From the NCBI RefSeq assembly GCF_027943255.1, contig NC_072895.1:31160001-31224000 (forward strand): 64,000 bases of DNA, in the 5' to 3' direction. Every line of letters starts with the position of its first letter. Position 1 is the stretch's first letter. The notes below the pieces were generated by a model that was not told where the DNA came from, did no database searches, and worked only from the letters and a program-made list of their open reading frames with translations. This DNA comes from Anastrepha obliqua. Lineage: Eukaryota > Arthropoda > Insecta > Diptera > Tephritidae. The position numbers and the translations under genes were made by a program. Positions 1 to 10,015 of the stretch are shown one piece after another.

Positions 1-353
1 CTTTGCCGAAGGAACCGTACCTCTAAAATGAATTCTGATGTCCCCCAATTTGGGTTGAACTTTTTAGTTTCTTTTCTATAACTCACTTAAATTAATTTTT
101 TCATTTCCTTATGTTCTGACTAAATAAAATTCTTAAGAGAAAAAATAGATATTATTATAAATAAATAAAAATAAAGAAAAAACATAGCCTTTTAGCTGAT
201 TTTTTCATGTAAAGGCCAAAAATGGTGATGTTTTGAAATTGGGGGACATCAGAATTCGTTTTAGAGGTATGGTTCTTCGGCAAGGTTTCTTATTTTAATC
301 CCTAGAACACGATTTTCACAGAGCAATGAGCGATTTTTAAATCGATCCGCCCT
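1..353. repeat. Foldback (long inverted repeat) element, copy 1, cut by window start
   Basis: The sequence at 1-60 (CTTTGCCGAAGGAACCGTAC, then TCCCCCAATTTGGG) recurs in reverse complement at about 238-290. The right arm continues through GATTTTCACAGAGCAATGAG to CGCCCT at 353. The same two-armed structure is present whole at 36481-36938. The outer part of the left arm lies outside the window. The middle is A+T-rich and non-coding. It differs from the middle of the other copy, so the arms are the conserved part. No transposase is present, so it would be a non-autonomous DNA element moved in trans (inference). Confidence 0.75.
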
Positions 354-444
354 AATACATACATATCATATATTTGATATTCACTGTCTATCTATCGATT
401 TTCAGCAGGCATTTGATAGTATAGACTGAAGTAAAATAAAATAC

Positions 445-1112
445 TTCAAGTTCAGTTCAAAAGGCGAAGAACTTTTTTGTGGAAAACCGATGGAGAGACA
501 GATCTATATGTCTCTGCAGTGACAGCCAAGCTGCGCTCATGGCCTTAGACAGCCCCCCAACCACATCAGGGGTAGTCGAATCCTGTAAATGTAGGCTGAA
601 CTATGACGGTAGACATAACAGCCGGATGCTAACATGGGTCCCGCGACACGTGGATATCGCCACGGTTAGCAAATGGGTACCTACAACCCACAAGCGAGCT
701 TGGCAGGCTGAGAGAAGCTGCAGATGGTCTAAACTGATGCTACCTGTCATGTCTGATCGACTGTCGTAAACCTTTCTATCATTAAGCAGAGGGGAGTGCA
801 GACGGCTGGTTGGACTGATGACGGGCCAACTTCTCTGGGCAAAGCACATGGAAAAGGTAGGCATCTCAGACAGTGTACTCTGCCCAGCTTGTGTAGAGGA
901 GAATGAGACGGCGGACCACTTCTTGTGCGTCAGCCCCGCCTTCGCTCGAATCAGCTTTGAGGTTTTGGCACTGATGTCTTAAGAAGCGACCATCTTGGGT
1001 CCTTGGCACCACAAGATCTACTCAGATTTCTTCGGAGATCGGGTAGATTTAAAGAAAATGAAAAGGGAATCCAAGTGTAGTACAATGGACTTAATTAATG
1101 TCTGAGTGCTGC
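445..1112 (+). mobile_element. 3' end of an RNase H-bearing LINE (fragment 1), inserted in the RTE copy
   Basis: The frame at 479-769 reads CSDSQAALMALDSPP and LTWVPRHVDIATV, the SDSQAA and WVPGH motifs of a LINE-encoded RNase H. After a frame change, RRLVGLMTGQLLWAKHMEKV and CPACVEENETADHFLC give the C-terminal CCHC knuckle. The same family lies on the minus strand at 15484-15890. Alignment by eye of the 3' UTRs (both have GTCTGAGTGCTGC followed by ACTTGCTAGT) shows that this copy is broken at 1112 and resumes at about 1437 (ACTTGCTAGTTATCCC, then A-rich to about 1472). The family is I, R1 or LOA-like; I cannot choose among these. Confidence 0.75.
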
Positions 1113-1435
1113 TGGGCATCCCTCACAACACATACTGTCATAGTTGTAAACAACCGGAGAAAAAAGAAACAATCAACCATTTTCTCTGTGAATGCCCTGC
1201 CCTATGGAAGGACAGAATGTCAACCCTGGGCAAACCGCTGTTCGAGAGTCTCGAGCAGCTGTCTGGCTTAGACGTCAACAACCTAATAAGGTTCCTAAAC
1301 CGCACAGACTGGATATAGTCCTGCTGTAAATAACTGTTAAACAATTTGGTAACGAGGATGTGGCAACAAAATGGTGCGGAAGCGCTAGTTGGATTCTGGA
1401 TGAATCACCACTCTAACCAACCAACCAACCAGCTG
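1113..1435 (+). mobile_element. 3' end of a second LINE (fragment 2), nested in fragment 1
   Basis: The frame at 1106-1318 reads IPHNTYCHSCKQPEKKE and TINHFLCECPALWKDR, a Cys-His knuckle (C-x2-C-x8-H-x4-C) typical of the C-terminus of RNase H-bearing LINEs. It then runs to a natural-looking C-terminus, LIRFLNRTDWI, and a stop. A 3' UTR ends in a short ACCA tandem tail at about 1411-1430. It sits exactly between two halves of the 3' UTR of fragment 1, so it is a 5'-truncated insertion. A short GCTGC/GCTGA duplication may be the target site. Confidence 0.72.
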
Positions 1436-2485
1436 AACTTGCTAGTTATCCCGAAAAAAAAACAAAAGAATAAATAAAATAAGTCTGTAGTCATATAAAC
1501 AAAGCTTATTAACTTCTTATTATGACCCTTACAAATACGACAGCAAAAGTTATAGAGCAAGGAGAATGTACGGAACCGTTCTCTATTGCCTCAGAAGTTA
1601 AACAAGGAGATGTCCTCTCAACGCTTAGATTTAGCCTGGTGCTACATGCAATATTAAGCGAAATAAACCGGAATGGAAGCATCTACAAAAGCCATTCCAA
1701 ATGTGTGCCTATGCAGATGATATACTAAAATGGCAAAAACTAGAAATGAGCTGCAGGCTGCGCTCAAAAAGCTGGAGGAAAGAATACATCTAGCTGGACT
1801 GATAATCAAAGCAGAAAAAACTAAATACATAGTCCGATCATAATCAAACATTGTTTCCAATGATCTGAAGTGTGGGGCATATGCATTCCAATGTGTAAAT
1901 GAGTTCACCTACTTGGGCATTACATTATCAGGCAACCAAGGCATGTCGGTAGCAATCAATGACAGAATACGAGCAGCCAACAAAGCATATAATGCTAATC
2001 TAAAATTTCTCAGATCTAAAATATTATCGCGTGAGCAAAAATTAAAAATGCATAAATCACTGATACGGCCTTTGCTTACATGTGGCTGCGAACTATGGAC
2101 ACTGAAAGCTAACGAGACTAAACAGTTAATGTGCTTTGGAAGAAGAGTGCTCCGAAAGAGCTATGGACCCCTTAGACTGACAGAGGCAACGACTAAGATG
2201 GCTGGGACATGTGGTTAGAATGTCAAGGGAGCGATCAACGAGAAAGGCACTAGATCTTCGCTCAATTGGAGAAAGAAAACAGGGACATCCGTGGAAAAGT
2301 TGACTAGAAGATGTGGAAGCTGATCTTAGGAAAATGCGAGTGCAATGTTGGGGGGAAGTGGCTGTAAATCGAGATCGATTTCAAGAATCTGTGAAGGAAG
2401 CAATGGTTCGCCAAGGACTGTGACGCTAACAAGAAGAAAAAGAAGAAGAAGGGGACGAAGAATGCCATACATTACCTTCCTTTCG

Positions 2486-2640
2486 CATTCAGGTTCCTTT
2501 TCTCTTCTTGCATATGCCACTATTTTATAATATCTCAAAATGTTTCCAGTATCATTTATGTAAATAATAAATAGTACAGCATCTGGGAGGCCCTTCTGAT
2601 ACTCAAATTTTAAAGTTTTCAAAACCAATCGCAAAGCCGT
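2486..2640 (-). pseudogene. LINE reverse transcriptase scrap
   Basis: The minus-strand frame reads YQKGLPDAVLFIIYINDTGN followed by ILRYYKIVAYA. This resembles the RT stretch that usually reads PQGS-LGPLLF-YIND followed by the YADD box. The catalytic box itself is missing (AYARR in its place). It is only about 50 codons and has no clear ends, so the family is undetermined. It lies between the GAA tail of the RTE copy and a Tc1/mariner-type remnant. Confidence 0.45.
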
Positions 2641-2654
2641 AGCCGGTTTATGGG

Positions 2655-3480
2655 AATATTTTTTATTTTTACAATATAGGTTAGTGACATTATAAATAAC
2701 TGCTAATGGTTAACCAAGCGGCCGGCGTTGGTTACCTAACATCCATCGATATCGGTTTCCATCGACCTTTTCATTTTCTCGGTAAAAATATGGCCCAATG
2801 GAGGTTTTGGCGCACATGCCGGCCCAAACAGTTACTTTCTGGTCATGCAATGGCGTTTTATGTATCTCGTGTGGATTCTTAGTTCCCCAAATGCGACAAT
2901 TTTTGTATCACGCTGCCAGAGAGGTTAAATTGTGCCTCATCAGTCATTAAAATTTGCTTCCAAATATTGGTTTCAGTCTCAACCATTCGAGTGACTGTTT
3001 ATCCGTATTCCAAGCGACGTGAATGGTCCCGTCGGCAATATTCTTTGTGTCAATTATACGAAAACAAACTTAAATCATCCTTTAAAATGCGCCTCATTAT
3101 GGTTTCACTGTCGCCAAAATGCTGAGCGCGACAACGATACGACACTGTTGGCTCCTGGGCCACGCTCTCCCTCACTGCTTCAACAAGTTCATTGGAAAGT
3201 CTTGGTCGTTGATGAACGGCATGTTGACGATCTCCCACTGTCGTGTTCAAAAAACTTTAACACCAAACGACGAATAGTATTGTCAGACGCTGCCTGTTTG
3301 CCGCGATACTTTTTGCCAATATGCGCGTTGGGTTGGAACAACAAGACGACTATTTGCGATGTATAGCGTCACTATTTCAGCGCGTTGTTTCGGTATTAAG
3401 CGATCCATGATTGAAAGTGTACCGAATTGACGTATCGATGCATATTGAAGTCGATCGGTTGGTAAATGACAAAATTATTC
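2655..3480 (-). mobile_element. Tc1/mariner/IS630-type transposon remnant, 3'-truncated
   Basis: Reading from about 3410 leftwards, the frames give MDRLIPKQRAEIVTLY, then RPRLSNELVEAVRESV (3050-3250), FGDSETIMRRILKDDL, TDEAQFNLSGS and DQKVTVWAGM-type pieces. These match the order of a transposase of the DD41D/IS630 type: N-terminal helix-turn-helix, the RRILKxDL helix, then the first catalytic Asp in DEAxF. The second and third acidic residues are not present, because the element stops near 2655. Many stops and frameshifts are seen. The plus-strand frame at 3019-3366 is a shadow of it. Confidence 0.6.
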
Positions 3481-3500
3481 AGCGTTTATATATATAAATA

Positions 3501-6438
3501 TACTAGCAAACCCGGCCCGCTTCGCTGGGCAAAGACATGGTGGGTCCACGTTTTGGCATATATTTCGAGACCCTAGTCATCAATAGGTATGAAAATTACC
3601 CCACATTAAAGCACTTATCGACAGCTTTCATTTGATGCCCATATTGCACATCCACAACCAAAGGTTACCCGGGCCCACGTTTTGACCTATATCTCGAGAC
3701 CCCAGTCACGGAGCGGCATGAGAAATACTCTGTACTAAAGCATTTACCAACAGCTTTCAATTGATATCCATATTGTACAAACACATTCTAGGGTCCACGT
3801 GTTGGTCTCTATCTCGGGACCCTAGTCACGGAGCGGCATGAAAAATACTCTGAACTAAAGCATTCACCAACAACTTCCATTTGATACCCATATTGTACAA
3901 ACACATTCTAGGGTCCACGTGTTGGTCTCTATCTCGGGACCCTAGTCACGGAGCCGCATGAAAAATACTCTGAACTAAAGCATTCACCAACAGCTTCCAT
4001 TTGATACCCATATTGTATATACACATCCGAAGGTTAACCGGGCCCACGTTTTGACCTATATCTCGAGACCCCAGTCTCGGAGCGGCATGAAAAATACTCT
4101 ATACTAAAGCATTCACCAACAGCTTCAATTTGATATTCATATTGTACAAACACATTCTAGGGTCCACGTTTTGGTCTCTATCTCGAGACCCTAGTCACGG
4201 AGCGGCATGAAAAATACTCTGAACTAAAGCATTCACCAACAACTTTCATTTGATACCCATATTGTATATACACATCCGAAGGTTACCCGGGCCCACATTT
4301 TGACCTATATCTCGAGACCCCAGTCACGGAGCGGCATGAGAAATACTCTGTACTAAAGCATTCACCAACAGCTTCAATTTGACATTCATATTGTACAAAC
4401 ACATTCTAGGGTCCACGTTTTGGTCTCTATCTCGAGACCCTAGTCACGGAGCGGCATGAAAAATACTCTGAACTAAAGCATTCACCAACAGCTTTCATTT
4501 GATACCCATATTGTATATACACATCCGAAGGTTACCCGGGTCCACGTTTTGACCTATATCTCGAGACCCCAGTCACGGAGCGGCATGAGAAATACTCTGT
4601 AGTAAAGCATTCACCAACAGCTTCCATTTGATACTCATATTGTACAAACACATTCTAGGGTCCACGTGTTGGTCTCTATCTCGGGACCCTAGTCACGGAG
4701 CCGCATGAAAAATACTCTGAACTAAAGCATTCACCAACAGCTTCCATTTGATACCCATATTGTATATACACATCCGAAGGTTACCCGGGCCCACATTTTG
4801 ACCTATATCTCGAGACCCCAGTCACGGAGCGGCATGAGAAATACTCTGTACTAAAGCATTCACCAACAGCTTCCAATTGATATCCATATTGTACAAAAAC
4901 ACATTCTAGGGTCCACGTGTTGGTCTCTATCTCGGGACCCTAGTCACGGAGCGGCATGAAAAATACTCTGAACTAAAGCATTCACCAACAGCTTCCATTT
5001 GATACCCATATTGTATATACACATCCGAAGGTTAACCGGGCCCACGTTTTGACCTATATCTCGAGACCCCAGTCTCGGAGCGGCATGAAAAATACTCTAT
5101 ACTAAAGCATTCACCAACAGCTTCAATTTGATATTCATATTGTACAAACACATTCTAGGGTCCACGTTTTGGTCTCTATCTCGAGACCCTAGTCACGGAG
5201 CGGCATGAAAAATACTCTGAACTAAAGCATTCACCAACAACTTTCATTTGATACCCATATTGTATATACACATCCGAAGGTTACCCGGGCCCACATTTTG
5301 ACCTATATCTCGAGACCCCAGTCACGGAGCGGCATGAGAAATACTCTGTACTAAAGCATTCACCAACAGCTTCAATTTGACATTCATATTGTACAAACAC
5401 ATTCTAGGGTCCACGTTTTGGTCTCTATCTCGAGACCCTAGTCACGGAGCGGCATGAAAAATACTCTGAACTAAAGCATTCACCAACAGCTTTCATTTGA
5501 TACCCATATTGTATATACACATCCGAAGGTTACCCGGGTCCACGTTTTGACCTATATCTCGAGACCCCAGTCACGGAGCGGCATGAGAAATACTCTGTAG
5601 TAAAGCATTCACCAACAGCTTCCATTTGATACCCATATTGTACAAACACATTCTAGGGTCCACGTGTTGGTCTCTATCTCGGGACCCTAGTCACGGAGCC
5701 GCATGAAAAATACTCTGAACTAAAGCATTCACCAACAGCTTCCATTTGATACCCATATTGTATATACACATCCGAAGGTTACCCGGGCCCACATTTTGAC
5801 CTATATCTCGAGACCCCAGTCACGGAGCGGCATGAGAAATACTCTGTACTAAAGCATTCACCAACAGCTTCCAATTGATATCCATATTGTACAAACACAT
5901 TCTAGGGTCCACGTGTTGGTCTCTATCTCGGGACCCTAGTCACGGAGCGGCATGAAAAATACTGTGAACTAAAGCATTCACCAACAGCTTCCATTTGATA
6001 CCCATATTGTATATACACATCCGAAGGTTAACCGGGCCCACGTTTTGACCTATATCTCGAGACCCCAGTCTCGGAGCGGCATGAAAAATACTCTATACTA
6101 AAGCATTCACCAACAGCTTCAATTTGATATTCATATTGTACAAACACATTCTAGGGTCCACGTTTTGGTCCCTATCTCGAGACCCTAGTCACGGAGCGGC
6201 ATGAAAAATACTCTGAACTAAAGCATTCACCAACAACTTTCATTTGATACCCATATTGTATATACACATCCGAAGGTTACCCGGGTCCACGTTTTGACCA
6301 TTTTCCCGGCAAATTGTGAATCTAAACCATTCTCGAATCCCATTGAACACACACAAAAAATTTCATCAAAATCGGTTCAGTCGTTTAGGAGGAGTTCAGT
6401 GACAAACACACGAACATAAGAAATATATATATAAAGAT
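3501..6438. repeat. Interspersed element carrying an internal satellite array
   Basis: The left flank begins ACTAGCAAACCCGGCCCGCT-TCGCTGGGC at about 3502. The right flank (6300-6438) contains AATTGTGAATCTAAACC, TTTCATCAAAATCGGTTCAG, a GTTTAGGAGG box and a short AT microsatellite at about 6420-6445. Between the flanks lies a tandem array. I see no ORF of interest. The AAAATCGGTTCAG box near the 3' end recalls the tails of some LINE-derived non-autonomous elements, but I cannot classify it. Both borders fall in AT repeats, so no clean target duplication can be read. Confidence 0.7.
3660..6299. repeat. Tandem satellite with ~120/129-bp monomers and a ~997-bp higher-order unit
   Basis: The anchor GGG(T/C)CCAC recurs at 3671, 3791, 3911, 4040, 4160, 4289 and 4409, and onwards at spacings of 120 and 129 bp. 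This is a dimer of about 249 bp. The A type has CCGAAGGTTACCCGGGCCCA and the B type has ACACATTCTAGGGTCCACG. A diagnostic variant (GGTTAACC plus CCCAGTCTCGGAG) starts at 4021, 5019 and 6015. The order of variants between these points is repeated almost base for base. The array is therefore two whole higher-order units of about 997 bp (eight monomers) plus a partial third. The older monomers before 4021 are less regular. Confidence 0.9.
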
Positions 6439-6446
6439 ATATATAA

Positions 6447-6532
6447 TTGGCGCGTACACCCTTTTTGGGCATTTGGCTGAGCTCCTCCTCGTATTTGTGG
6501 TGTGCGTCTTGATGTTGTTCCACAAATCAGCG
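6447..6532 (-). mobile_element. tRNA-derived SINE, copy S1 (3' part)
   Basis: On the minus strand it reads TTGTGGAACAACATCAAGAC, then CACACCACAAATACGAGGAG, GAGCTCAGCCAAATGCCC and GTGTACGCGCCAATT, then AT repeats. The same 3' body is found at 16.1, 17.0, 19.7 and 38.3 kb. The tRNA-like head is missing here. It lies immediately beside the AT tail of the satellite-bearing element. Confidence 0.75.
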
Positions 6533-6544
6533 TTTACATACCGA

Positions 6545-6723
6545 CAAAAAAGATGGCGCACCCTGTAAGGTATCATAATATTGTAAAATTGAGTTGGTAA
6601 TAGCTCTTTGATTCTGTTTAAAATACCACCGTGGCATACCTCATTGAACGCCTTGGATACAGCTAGGAAGACAGCAGAGTACACTTTTTTCTTTCGAAGA
6701 TATTTTCTGTAACTTGAGTCCAC
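6545..6723 (-). pseudogene. Jockey-type reverse transcriptase scrap
   Basis: The minus frame reads YSAVFLAVSKAFNEVCHGGI and LNRIKELLPTQFYNIM. This matches the Jockey-clade RT segment that normally reads VFLDVxxAFDxVWHxGLLxKL followed by LLP. The active-site Asp in the FLD position is replaced (FLA). It is flanked by a SINE tail and by unannotated DNA; no UTR or terminus is visible. Confidence 0.6.
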
Positions 6724-7710
6724 ATTCTACTTGATACGTGGAAAATTGCGAAAGTGTAAGATAATTTAAAATATGTTTATCCCCCTTTTTTGTTCCTCAA
6801 CTCCATGCAGCCACCTTTTTTCTAATACTCCTTTGTAACTACATATCTACATACCTAAAAGGGTACATGTAACTACTTGTAAATATGTTTACCATCCTGG
6901 ATATGCGAGCAAAACGACTTCGCTTTGCTTTATTTAGTGCACCTTTGTTTCTCTCCATTCAGTTTCTGTAATATATTCAGCCACCACATTCACTCGATTC
7001 GCGGTCTGTCCACCCCTTTACTCCCTCAGCAGGGAGGTGTGCAGCTGATGACTGCGTGCCTGCTTTATGGCACTACAAAGCCTAATTACCTGAAATAAAA
7101 CTTATTAATATTTAATTAATAAATAAAGTGAGCAAACACGCGCTTTACGCTTCGTTTTTTTGTTTTGCTTTTGTTTCTTGTTTTTGCCTGCTGTGCTGTG
7201 CTGTGCTGTGCTTTGCTGCGCGCTTGTGCTCGTATTTAGCAGATGCAGTTAATTTGACGAAAAGCACATAAAACGTTTAGCAGCCACTTACATGTTTTAG
7301 GTCTGAAAACGCTTTCAATTTTTGTTTATGTCTCAATTCGCCTCACCATGCGCTTATTTACAGTTAATGATCGAATTAGCAAATAAATGGCATGTGGATG
7401 TGAGTAGGCAATTGACGGGCATACTAATGTACAAAAGTACACAAAGCTATGGCAAATGCGATGATGTGATGATGAATGGAGCTTAGTTTATTTACTTTGA
7501 TTTTGCTGCGCGTTAGAAATAGCTTGAAATCAGATGCATTTGGCGGTTTGAATCAAAGAAAAAAAGTGTTTTTTGTAAAACTTTTTTTTGTCCTTCCCGG
7601 CTTCCTACTATAATTTTTTAATTTTTGACCACAAATATGAATTACTTTTATTTTTATTTTAATTTTTACCAGCAAAAACAGAACAAGCCTTGTTGTGCCG
7701 CTAAGTCATA
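6724..7710. other. No gene recognised; simple repeats
   Basis: A+T-rich DNA without a convincing ORF. It contains a short TGCTG tandem repeat (about 7190-7218) and several T runs. Nothing here matches the other repeats in the window by eye. Confidence 0.5.
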
Positions 7711-7712
7711 TA

Positions 7713-8874
7713 AAGGGTGATTTTCTAGCTACTATCCTTTTAAACAGTTGGTGTAAACAACTGACGCGCGTTTCGTGTTTTGTTTCACTGTCAAACATCT
7801 TCAGTTTGGTCCATAATTTAACCATGAATCGTCTTACAAGCGAAAAACGCTTGCAAATCATTGAATTTTATTATAAAAATGGATGTTCTGTTAAGATTAG
7901 CTAAGTTAAATTTAGCGCGCGCTTCTTCAATTTTATGGTCAGTTTAATCGACCCACTGAAGCGGCTATTCGAGCTATTGTGACTAAATTTAGAACCACAT
8001 TTATATTATTGGGCATCAAACCACCAACACTCTTACGTAGAGTGCGAACTGAAGAAAATATCGCAGCTGTATCGGCCAGTATTAATGATGACCTTCAGTT
8101 ATCGATTCGTCGCCGTTACTCAACAACGTGGAAAATTTTGCGAAAGGATTTAGGTGTGAAGCCTTTCAAAATACAACTGGTGCAAGAATTGAAACCGAAC
8201 GACCTACCGCAACGCAGAATTTTTGGTGAATGGGCTCTTGAAAAGAGCTTTGGAGTTAAGATCAGCCAGAAGAATTGCAAGAGCTACCAATGTATCCAGA
8301 AAAGGTCACAGTTTGGTGCGGTTTATGGGCTGGAGGTATTATTGGACCGTACTTCTTCAAAGATGTGCTACCGTGAAATGATATCCAACTTTTGTTGCCC
8401 AAAATGCAAGAGCTTGACTTGCATGCCATGCGGTTTCAGCAAGACGGTGCCACATACCACACAGCACGCGAAACAATGGACTTGTTGAGAGGCGAGTTCG
8501 GTGAACATTTTATTTCACGTTCGGGACCTGTCAATTGGCCACCCAGATCGTGCGATATAACGCCTTTAGATTATTTTTTGTGGGGCTATGTTAAAGCTCA
8601 TGTCTATTCAGACAAGCCTGCTTCAATTAAACATTAACATTAAAGCATTTATATGTGAGATACCGGCCGAAACATTGGAAAGAGTATGCCAAAATTGGAC
8701 TAAGCGGATGGACCATTTGAAGCGCAGTCGCGGTGAACATTTGCATGAAATAATCTTCAAACAGTAAATTATATGGACTGTACTATCGATTTAAATAAAA
8801 GTTTCATGCATTTTTATAAATTTTACGTGTATTTTTTTTGAAAATCTTTCCTATAGCTCTTTAAAATCACCCTT
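7713..8874 (+). mobile_element. DD41D mariner-like element (rosa type), terminal repeats intact, transposase broken
   Basis: The left end is TA-AAGGGTGATTTTC (7711) and the right end is GAAAATCACCCTT-TA (8876), so it has terminal inverted repeats (TIRs) of about 14 bp and a TA target duplication. A start codon at 7824 opens MNRLTSEKRLQIIEFYYKNG. The frame at 7979-8488 gives IRAIVTKFRT-like sequence, IRRRYSTTWKILRKDLGVKP and IFGEWALEK. The piece carrying the first catalytic Asp (normally FSDEAHFW) is deleted near 8250. The frame at 8392-8637 holds FQQDGATYHTARETMD and PPRSCDITPLDYFLWGYVK, with 41 residues between the two Asp: DD41D. It is a pseudogene through deletion and frameshifts. Confidence 0.88.
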
Positions 8875-8984
8875 TAGTATTAACTCACCATTTGGAATTT
8901 CCTGTGCCATATTTTGAATTTTACAGAGACTGTCAGAATGTAGAAGAGGAAGAGGCAGTCGAATACCAAGGCAATTGGTCGGTC

Positions 8985-9655
8985 AGTTCTAAACTACTCT
9001 GCGTCTGTCTAGTAGTCTGCACTTAGTGATACGCACTGGATAAAGCTTCAGATACACCAAAATGCTGCTATTCGAACAGCGACGGATGTGACCTCTACAA
9101 CACTTATATAACGAGGCACGGATGCTACCTGTAAAAGAGTACAATAAACAGCTCATCAAAAAGTTTTTGCCAGGATGCTATAGCAGCTTTCGCCCATGTA
9201 GACACTTGCTGGAGTAAAAGCTGCCTCCCAGACATGTCAAGTGGCTCCTCTTCAACTACGCCGACGAGATCCAGGAGAAAACTAATCGACAATTATTGGA
9301 CGGGACAGTATTTAGACAGACGATAAGTCACATTCATCGGGAGATCTCTACCACCTTATTAAGCTGCCGACCCCCGAATGCCGTAATAAGAGTCCAACCA
9401 CCACCCACAGCAGATGAAGAGCTCCAGCTAGCCCGAGGTACCCGCGTAACCATGGCACAACTACGGTCTAGATGCTCTAGAAGGTTAAACTCCTACCTAT
9501 CCAAAATTGACACGAAAAATACCAAACATATGCCCAGCATGTGAAGGGGCCCCGCTTGAACTAACCATCTTTTCACATGCTCCATCAAACCCACTCATCT
9601 GATACCCCTTTCACTCTGGACCCAACCTGTCGAAATAGCGAGTGCATGGCTTTGT
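8985..9655 (+). mobile_element. Jockey-type LINE, C-terminal part
   Basis: Frames give ARMLPVKEYNKQLIKKFL, PGCYSSFRPCRHLLE and then the frame at 9296-9544: DGTVFRQTISHIHREISTTL, PPPTADEELQLARGTRVTMA, QLRSRCSRRLNSYLSKID. After a frame change comes NHLFTCSIKPTHLIPLSLWT, the usual C-terminal HLFNC-PTxLxPLSLW motif. The same family is on the minus strand at 43100-44060. Stops and frameshifts make it a 5'-truncated pseudogene. The downstream stretch to about 9870 (ending in CCTAACCTATCC) may be its 3' UTR or another LINE tail. Confidence 0.75.
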
Positions 9656-9887
9656 GTAGAAGAAGGTTACAGCTGCTCTGAGGTGCTCTTTTGGACAGCA
9701 TTGTGGATGTTACATACATAAAATTGGCTAGACTGACTTTATTTATAAAACCCATAGCATGGTTTAAAGAGGACCAAGTGGTGTAAGGATGGAATGGTAC
9801 CGGTGGTATCACAAAGGGCCTCTATTTGGCCTAAGTGCATTGTAAAACACCCACTTTACCTAACCTATCCAAAAAATAAAGGATTTT

Positions 9888-10015
9888 TTTATGGTTGCTA
9901 TTCTGCAGGGCACTGTTCCCGGTTCAATTCTGTATCTTGTACTTAAATCTGATATTCCAACAAACAGACGATTGCTGACTTTTAGCTGCGCCGATAATGT
10001 TGTCACTATTTGCTG
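9888..10015 (+). pseudogene. Jockey-type RT scrap with degenerate YADD box
   Basis: One frame reads LQGTVPGSILYLVLKSDIPT and TFSCADNVVTIC. This corresponds to the QGSVLGPxLYxLYTSDIPT and TFADDTAI segments of Jockey-clade RTs. The second catalytic Asp is Asn. It ends at a stop near 10015. Only about 40 codons are preserved. Confidence 0.6.

Larger units (their letters stand above)
390..2455 (+). mobile_element. RTE-like non-LTR retrotransposon, 5'-truncated and interrupted
   Basis: A reverse transcriptase (RT) scrap at 397-426 reads DFQQAFDSID, the conserved finger motif, followed by a stop. After about 1.07 kb of other LINE sequence, the RT resumes near 1505. The region 1522-2218 gives VKQGDVLSTLRFSLVLHAIL, then the YADD region in a shifted frame near 1700, then FTYLGITLSG, LTCGCELWTL and the C-terminal module RWLGHVVRMSRERS. 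The protein runs in other frames to WGEVAVNRDRFQESVKEAM, ending near 2410. It closes with a GAA-rich tail at about 2425-2455. The C-terminal module without RNase H is typical of RTE/BovB-type LINEs. Several frameshifts and an in-frame stop make it a pseudogene. Confidence 0.8.

Noticed and set aside
3019..3366. 115-codon plus-strand ORF
   Set aside because: It lies antisense to the Tc1/mariner-type transposase remnant, which has recognisable motifs on the minus strand; the plus-strand protein has none.
3660..6299. CRISPR-like array
   Set aside because: Repeats are adjacent 120-129-bp monomers without unique spacers, and the surroundings are eukaryotic TEs.
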